DNA of 64,000 bases from contig NC_058339.1 in assembly GCF_905475395.1 (NCBI RefSeq), positions 36,651,172 to 36,715,171 on the forward strand, written 5' to 3'. The notes below the pieces were generated by a model that saw nothing but the letters and a program-made list of their open reading frames with translations, searched no databases and was not told the origin of the DNA. This document shows positions 57,390-64,000 of the stretch, piece by piece. The position numbers and the translations under genes are program-made. Source of the DNA: Chrysoperla carnea. Taxonomy: Eukaryota; Arthropoda; Insecta; Neuroptera; Chrysopidae. How positions within the stretch are numbered: position 1 is the first letter of the stretch; each line of letters begins with the position of its first letter.

Positions 57390-57561
57390 ATGCATGAAGA
57401 TGCGACAAGTATGAGCGTTCCGGGCTCGGTTGCCACTTCTACTAGTCAGACAAGCGATATTGCCTCTGGCTCTACCGCTGATGTCGACCCCATTGCCACG
57501 GACAATAATTCTACCTCCTACAATGTCGAGTTACAAGTGTCATATTCATCTAATTCAGCAG
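57390..57561 (+). CDS. first coding exon of an unidentified gene (partial)
   Basis: ATG at 57390 in a good context (AAAACAATG), 57 codons, then a clean donor (GCAG|GTATGA) leaving one base of a split codon. The peptide is Ser/Thr-rich and unstructured (MHEDATSMSVPGSVATSTSQ onward, ending VELQVSYSSNSA). Codon choice is richer in G/C third positions than the intergenic DNA, which supports coding. The 250 bases before it look like a 5' UTR (no ORF, moderate GC). I could not find the following exon before the window ends, so the gene probably has a long first intron and continues beyond 64 kb. I do not recognise the protein. Confidence 0.5.
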
Positions 57562-58347
57562 GTATGAATTCTAAACACTAAATTATTCCCGACCTATCAT
57601 AGGTTATGAAATGTGTCAGAAGGGCAAGAAATGCATTAAAATGGTGTTTCCATTTCACTTCCACTAACATACTATTCAATAAACTTGTTTTTACATAGTG
57701 TTTTGTAAATAAAATTTTGGGGAAACAATAACGTTTCCCCCTTCCTTAGGTTAGGTAAACATTATTACAATTGTAATTGAATCCCCCCTTCATTCCACCT
57801 GTGTGTTTATTGTGTATTTGTGTATTATAAGAGTAAGAGTTACCATCGATTCAGGTTAGCAGATTCACTTTTTATATTCGCGATGATGTAATTGGTTACT
57901 TTATAGTGGATTGGACTACTTTTAGCTAACAAACTAGTAAGAGAGTGTACAATTGTCTGCATTTTATAGACCAGTCAAAGGAGTTTTCTTTACGTCATGA
58001 TTTGATATTGAGATATTTTAAGTTGTCATTTTTAAGGTTGTTTACACTCTTGAATAATTCCGAAATTTTTATTAAATATTTTTGTAAATTCGATAAATAT
58101 ATGAAAAACTTTGGCAGTTTTCCTAATTTATTGGAATTAGGGCGAATAGAAAAGTCACAGATGAAATCTATATAGCCAAAAAACGTCAGTATTTTCACTT
58201 TTCATTATTCGTCTTCTGAATAAATGGGATTTGTTTTTATCCTTATGCTTTAACACCTATTATAAAAAAAAAATGGATATTCATTAAAAAAGACAATTAA
58301 ATAAAATTGGCAGCCTTTGCTAATATTCAAAATAATGTGTACTTAAA

Positions 58348-58638
58348 TTGAAGGGAAAAGTGATAGAAAATGACTCTCGGCACGTATTAAAAGGCACATT
58401 ATTCGAGCGTAAATTTTGCCAAAAGGTTGCCAAAAGTGGATTCCGCTCGCCACCTACTTCATGCAAATGTCAAAGGTTTTTCATATTGTTAAAAAGTGTT
58501 TACCACACATATACTCCTCGTTGTCACAAAAAATGCACTGATAGTACTATTTGTAATCCGTGTATTTTTTGTGACATAGAGTGTACATATCATGCATCAT
58601 TTAAGTCGAGAAGGCCAGATAAAAGAAGTACCGCATGA
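58348..58638 (+). other. Cys-rich 96-codon ORF, unknown
   Basis: Open frame, TTG at its left end, with a cysteine-dense C-terminal half: CHKKC, then CNPC, then CDIEC, giving the spacing C-x3-C-x5-C-x2-C-x2-C-x3-C. It could be a zinc-binding or disulfide-rich fragment, but there is no ATG, no clear splice border and no recognised family. Confidence 0.15.
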
Positions 58639-59550
58639 AATTTACAAAAAATGTCCAATTCAATGAATCCATAGCTGTATTTTATTTTTAAGCTGTTTCT
58701 TTTTTAAAAATAAACAACATTTATTAAAGCTCGATATATTTCAGAATTTACAGGTATTTGAACAATTAACAGTGTTAGTTGTTGTAGCAATCCCCTCCAG
58801 TATTATTACACACGTATGGACGTTGAAATATGTTAAAAATTCATAAAACATTTCAGTATCAAATTAAGGGATAGAAATCAACGAATTTTTTGCTCTAATG
58901 ATCGGTCTATATTAATCTGCAATATAAACAGATACTTTTTAGATAGTGAAACTGATGAATGCTTGAGTTTGTTTATGTCAGTAGGACAAGCCCGTGATCA
59001 TTTCTTTATAATAAATAAATAAATAATTTATCATTTTTTGTTTGAATTATTATTATTTTTAATCTTAAGATTCATTTTTTATTTTTCTGCATTATTTTTA
59101 CCTATCGTCTGCAAACATTGGGATAGGTTAATATATGCTGATTTGGTCAACTAATCAATTTTTTTTTTTTGCTAAAATTGCAACGTTGTAAAAAATTTTT
59201 TTTTACTTGTAATATAATTGTAAAAATTTATTTTTCAAGGTTAAATATAAATTTTATTATTACCTTAAAAATTTATTAGTATAACGTAGTTTTTCTCCAA
59301 TATGTGCTGAGAGAAAACTGAAGAAATACCACAAGTCATTCGCTTTTGTATGATAGTAGCTTATTTTTGAATCGTCGTAGTGTAGGCGCTACGTGGAATT
59401 GCATAGGTAAAAATCGCAAAATACAATTTTTCTCATTAATCGCTTCGACTGTTTAAAGGAATCAACAAAATAAACAAAAATCTTTGTACCTAGTTAGAAA
59501 TGTAACCATTTTATCTACTATCACTTTTAAGAAAATGTAACACCTTCAGA

Positions 59551-59885
59551 CTTATCGATCTATGGCATGGGCAAACAGGCATGGGCAAACGTGGCTTAGA
59601 GAAGCCCCTCAGACTTCTGTAATTAACATACGAGTAAGACAATGATAACCTAACCAGTGATAACAAAAAATACGAGTAAGACAGAGACAACATTTTTTTT
59701 CTACCTATCTCATTACAATTAGAGAAACTGAGATAGATAGAAAAGTCGTATACCCATCTCGCTTTCTCCTTTATGAGCAATGCAGACTTGGATAAAGAGA
59801 CACACAATAAAGTTTATGGCACACAATAAAGTTATGACAATGGTGACTTCGACTTAAAATAACTAGCCCATGCCTGATCTATAAG
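59551..59885. mobile_element. MITE-like element with GGCATGGGC ends
   Basis: The left end CTTATCGATCTATGGCATGG and the right end GCCCATGCCTGATCTATAAG are imperfect inverted repeats (about 20 bp). The left GGCATGGGC motif is repeated a second time at about 59578. Non-coding, 335 bp. Confidence 0.6.
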
Positions 59886-60366
59886 GTTGCATACCTACAT
59901 AATCAGCATTACAAACGTTAATGAAAGTTTAAAAAAAATATTTTGATGCAATTTAGCCGTTTTCGAAATATATCATCACGAAAGGACATTTTTTAAACGG
60001 AAATTGGTTTCACTAAAATTTCATAGACTATAGATTCGCATGAGTAAATCAACAGTCCTTCGACTTTTGCCATTCATATATTTGGCTTCGATGAGTCGGA
60101 TAATATACAGACGTATACTTTGATGACTTGTTTATAGAAAAATTGCAGTTTACGTTTATTGCATACACAACTTCATCCAGCGCTTGTACTATTTAATGTG
60201 GCAGCTTGTGTTTTGAGTCGTCAAAACGACACCTACATTCAAATATAAAATTTTCCTTTTAGTTGAGTAAACTTTTATGGATATTTTTTGTCTCTTTCTG
60301 TTTATAATATGTTGGAAATTATTTTCTGTTTTGTGTGTGTTGTATGTTTGAGAACGATTGTTTAAA

Positions 60367-60388
60367 TGTGTGTGTGTGTGTGTGTGTT
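60367..60388. repeat. (TG)n microsatellite
   Basis: Eleven TG units in a row after ATG. Confidence 0.9.
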
Positions 60389-62219
60389 TTTAAATGATGT
60401 TGATTGATCAAAGGTTAGTTTTATGGAGGAATACATGATATTGTGAGTTTAGATGATCAAGTTTTGAAAATTTAATTCATTTATATTATTCTATGGAACA
60501 AAAATTATAGTAATTGTTGTCATGTTAAACGAGCTAGTTTTATTTCTTAAGTATGAAACAAGCATATGTATATAAAGGTTCGGCATTACATTAATATAAT
60601 GGAACTTTAGTATTTTCAATTTTGAGATATTAGCATAACTCTCAGAGGCGAGAAAAACTATGAAGCATTTAATTTCATGATAAAAGTTAAAAAAGAGTAC
60701 GAATGAAGTGTGCATCACAATTCAATAGGAGTCATCCTCCCCGTAAAGACCAATCTATGAAGTCCATCTTGCTATTAGTACCGTTACTTACTTCAAAAAT
60801 CATCTTGTCACGCTATTCGCCTCTCAATACTTACCATACCCCACTGTGCGAAGAAGGAACTCTGCAATACAATATTTTTTTGGAAATTAACGCTTTCCAT
60901 GTCTATATTTATTCATTAGCCAACCCTAAAATAGAATGGTTTGAATGCCCATTTCTGAATTTAGCTAGGAAGCAAATAGAGGAGCTATTTCTTACCAATT
61001 TTTAAATTTTGGGGAAAATCAATGTCTAGTTTTTTATTAACCACCTTCGAAAGTAGAATACTTATTTGCATCTCGAAATAAGTAAAAATACTCATCGATG
61101 AAATTTTGCTTAAATTTTAAAAACTTCGCACACACTTTTGACTAGTTCGAATTATAGACTCTCTACTTCTATAAATGAATTTGTTTTTGATCGTTTAACC
61201 CAAACACAAATTAATTAGTTTCATGTTTGATAATATAAGAATAATATTTTTAGATTTGATTTAAGATTACGTCGAAAAATATATTATTTTAAAAAAATAT
61301 ATAAGTGGGACAACGCAATAGTTGATGAATGTGTTAGTATTATAATTCTGATAACGAACAATTTATTATTTAACGTTTAATGTATGCTTGCGTTAAATAA
61401 AACCGAGACACTATCTATATATCAGATATATTTGCTGGCATTAAAAAATGTGTATTTTTGAACCACCAAATGTATCTTGAGGTATAGATAGTACCACGTT
61501 TGTATTAAACCCTAGTGTACACTACTTATCAACAAAATTGAATAAAATATATGAGCTTCCTTCGGCCATTCTTTAAGGATGTTAAAATTGTGACTAAAGA
61601 TACCATATAGAGAGTAACTGATTTTGAGACAAGAGACCGTATTGACCCGCCTTCTCCTCTTTTGGAGGGTAATCCCGAATATCTATTACATATTACTAGC
61701 GAAGTGAGACTCGGTTTCGAAAACGAAATTAGGTCGAAAGCCTATTTCGATGACTGGAGGAGTCAAGAGTTGGGAATATTATTTGCCCATATTTTTTTAG
61801 TGGCAAGTTTGAATTTTCCAGCGAAGCGATCGGGAAAAGGCTCAATAATTAATAAAAAAAATTGCTTAATTTAGCCATGAAAAAACATTACATAAAATAC
61901 CTAAGAAATTAACATTTTCTTCTAATTTCATTAAGGTCTCAATAATTTTTAAGAGTTGCTTCAATTTTTCTGACTTGGACTGTATATTTGTACTATGTAT
62001 TTTAATATTTCTGTACGTAAGATATAACTATTTATTGTTTGAGATAACAGTTTAAAAAAAACTTAATCTCATCAATTTTCTCTAAATTATAAATTTTTTT
62101 AAATGAAATTTTTATTTATCAAATAAGTAATTTTTTTTTATTATGGTTTTATTTTTTATCAAAACTATTTTTATTAGGATACAGTATTCGAAATAAGGTA
62201 TCATTAACAGTAAATTTTT

Positions 62220-62700
62220 ATACCATGTATATGAAATATACCAAGGTATGTATATTAAGTTTAGTCCCAAGTTTGTAACGCTTAAAAATATTGATGCTAT
62301 GAACAAAATTTTGGTATAGGTGTTCCATAAAATCATCTAATTAGTCCATTTCCGGTTGTCTGTCTGTCGTCTGTCCGTCTGTCATCACGATTACTAGAAA
62401 GCGAAAAGAGATATCAAGCTGAAATGTGCGTGCTGAGGACGTAAAAAGTGAGGTCGAGTTCGTAAATGAGCAACATAGGTCAATTGGGTCTTGTAAACCG
62501 TTAGAAATAGAACTAAAGTTTAAATGTAAAAAATGTTCCTTATAGAAAATTAAACAACTTTTGTTTGAAACATTTTTTCGTAAACATCACAGTTTACCCG
62601 TGAGAACGCATACTATGCGCAAATTGTATTATTATATGGTTTTATCAGTTATATGTATGTGTAATGTGACAGAGTAATCAGCACTGTCTATACATGGTAT
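62220..62700 (+). mobile_element. MITE family A, best full-length copy
   Basis: Bounded by ATACCATGTATA and TATACATGGTAT, a perfect 12-bp terminal inverted repeat, possibly with a TA target. Interior blocks: TTTAGTCCCAAGTTTGTAAC, GTCTGTCTGTCGTCTGTCCG, GATATCAAGCTGAAATG, GAGGTCGAGTTCGTAAATGA, ATCACAGTTTACCCGTGAG. Non-coding, 481 bp. Other copies at 3838, 6957, 10429, 42215 (fragment) and 53311. Confidence 0.8.
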
Positions 62701-64000
62701 TTCAACAATTAACTCAGTCAATTGTTTGTTTTCATTTGTTTTATAATGAATTAAGTATGGGTCGCTCAGGGGAAAATTTTTTTTTACTGTTTTGCTATAT
62801 AAACATCTGCTTTAAAAAAGGCTTTAAAATCAATTTTCTTTCTATGATCTTCCACCACATTTCTATGATTTTCCTGTCGTAATATTATTCAATTTATTCT
62901 TAGAGAGTTTTAGCTCTCTATCTCAGTTGAAATTATCTTAATTAATATTCAATTAAAAACAGACAAGTGAAGTTAAGTAAAGAGCTATTAAAGTTTTATA
63001 CAGTGTATTGTCTCAAAAAATAATAATTTTCAAAAAATTATTTTAATTCGGGTAAGAAATGATTTATTTAATTTGATTATAATGTTAAAAACTAAAAAGT
63101 TGATTATAATATAGTACATGGTTTTTCATATACAGTATCCTAAAAAAAACAGTCAAAAACAAATCAGTTGTTAATAATATAAAAACAAGATATAATAAAA
63201 TCGAAATAAAACCTAAAACACAGCTACTTAGGGCCCCTAATAATAATAATACATTTCATGTTGTGCATCAGAGTATATCAAGTCATGCGATTCGAAGCTA
63301 CTAGGATAACGTAAAACATCCTATGCTATACGTATTAATAAACCCAATTCTCAACTCTTGATACCATCATCGACAGTTCTATGTTATATAAAGTACGTAT
63401 GTATGTATGTATGCGCGTAATGGTCTATAATTTTAGATTTATATACGCATTATGAATCTAACGACGGACGGTCTAAGTATATATAAAATATAAAGAGGAC
63501 CATACACTTTCAATCGTAATGAACTCATTTAAAAGAGCAATAATTAACAAGGGTAATGAGTGGCTGTTGTCAAGGTTGTGAGTCGTTACTTGTGGCTTTA
63601 GCCGTAATTAGAACCGATTTTTAAATATGGCAGAAAGATGGAAAATTCATCTCATATTTTTATCAAAAAAGAATATATTAAGTGAATAAAACTTATGTAT
63701 TTATACGTATTAGGACGCCAACTCAAGTATGAAAGAAGGCTAATTCTTTCTTTCGAAGCTTAGTCCTCTCCATGGGGCTTGAATTTGACTATAATCTTAT
63801 TTCTGTTCTTGATAAAACGTACATTAAAAAATAAAGTTAGCGCTGCTGGACAGCCGTCTGAAATCATTTGCATATAGCGACTTAAAGGTAGTAGTTCTCT
63901 AATAATTTCAATTGGAGATAATATTTTTGGATTTCTTCTAGAATTGAGAGCTTAAACAATAGGAAATAAAGCATTTGACCAAGGAATTGATTCCTTGTCA

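Larger units (their letters stand above)
57562..64000. other. probable long first intron or intergenic DNA; repeats only
   Basis: After the donor at 57562 no exon that continues the frame was recognised. Contents: the Cys-rich ORF at 58348, inverted-repeat elements at 59551 and 62220, and a (TG)n microsatellite at 60367-60388. Open frames at 60703-61005 and 61662-61874 show no family features. Confidence 0.4.

Overview
The window looks like AT-rich nuclear DNA of an insect. Genes are split by short AT-rich introns with GT..AG borders, one gene is a secreted adenosine deaminase-related growth factor of the arthropod type, and the intergenic DNA is full of short inverted-repeat elements, tRNA-derived SINEs and LINE scraps. 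The order cannot be fixed from sequence alone. I see no bacterial, organellar or CRISPR features.

Layout. 1-17.7 kb has no gene I can defend. It holds MITE-like repeats, a fold-back element with a 59-bp-arm hairpin (4.5-5.5 kb), a LINE RNase-H/C-terminal scrap (8.7-9.0 kb) and an intact tRNA-derived SINE with a perfect 15-bp target-site duplication (14.7-15.05 kb). 17.7-22.9 kb (+) carries six coding exons of an MFSD6-like major facilitator transporter; its 5' exon was not found. One of its introns contains an exact 122-bp copy of an upstream exon, next to a fold-back repeat. 24.6-25.2 kb has two small divergent ORFs of unknown nature. 27.7-29.3 kb (+) is a complete, intronless 534-aa ADGF/ADA2-type adenosine deaminase. 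35.5-41.5 kb (-) holds two tandem paralogous three-exon genes for small secreted proteins (142 and 147 aa) of a family I do not recognise; a 316-bp satellite array lies between them. 43.2-45.6 kb (+) is a four-exon homologue of human C9orf78 / fission-yeast Tls1 (300 aa, splicing-associated). 49.1-55.8 kb (+) is a nine-exon medium-chain acyl-CoA dehydrogenase (421 aa). 57.4 kb (+) is the first coding exon of a gene whose remainder I cannot place. The rest, to 64 kb, is repeats and unassigned DNA.

The genes are independent eukaryotic units, each with its own poly(A) signal, and nothing suggests a shared pathway: a membrane carrier, an extracellular nucleoside deaminase, a mitochondrial beta-oxidation enzyme, a spliceosome-associated protein and a secreted pair. 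The two points most worth a second look are the secreted pair, which shares intron phases and a C-x(5,6)-C-x9-CC motif, and the duplicated transporter exon beside a fold-back repeat. All exon boundaries were read by eye from splice signals and reading-frame continuity.
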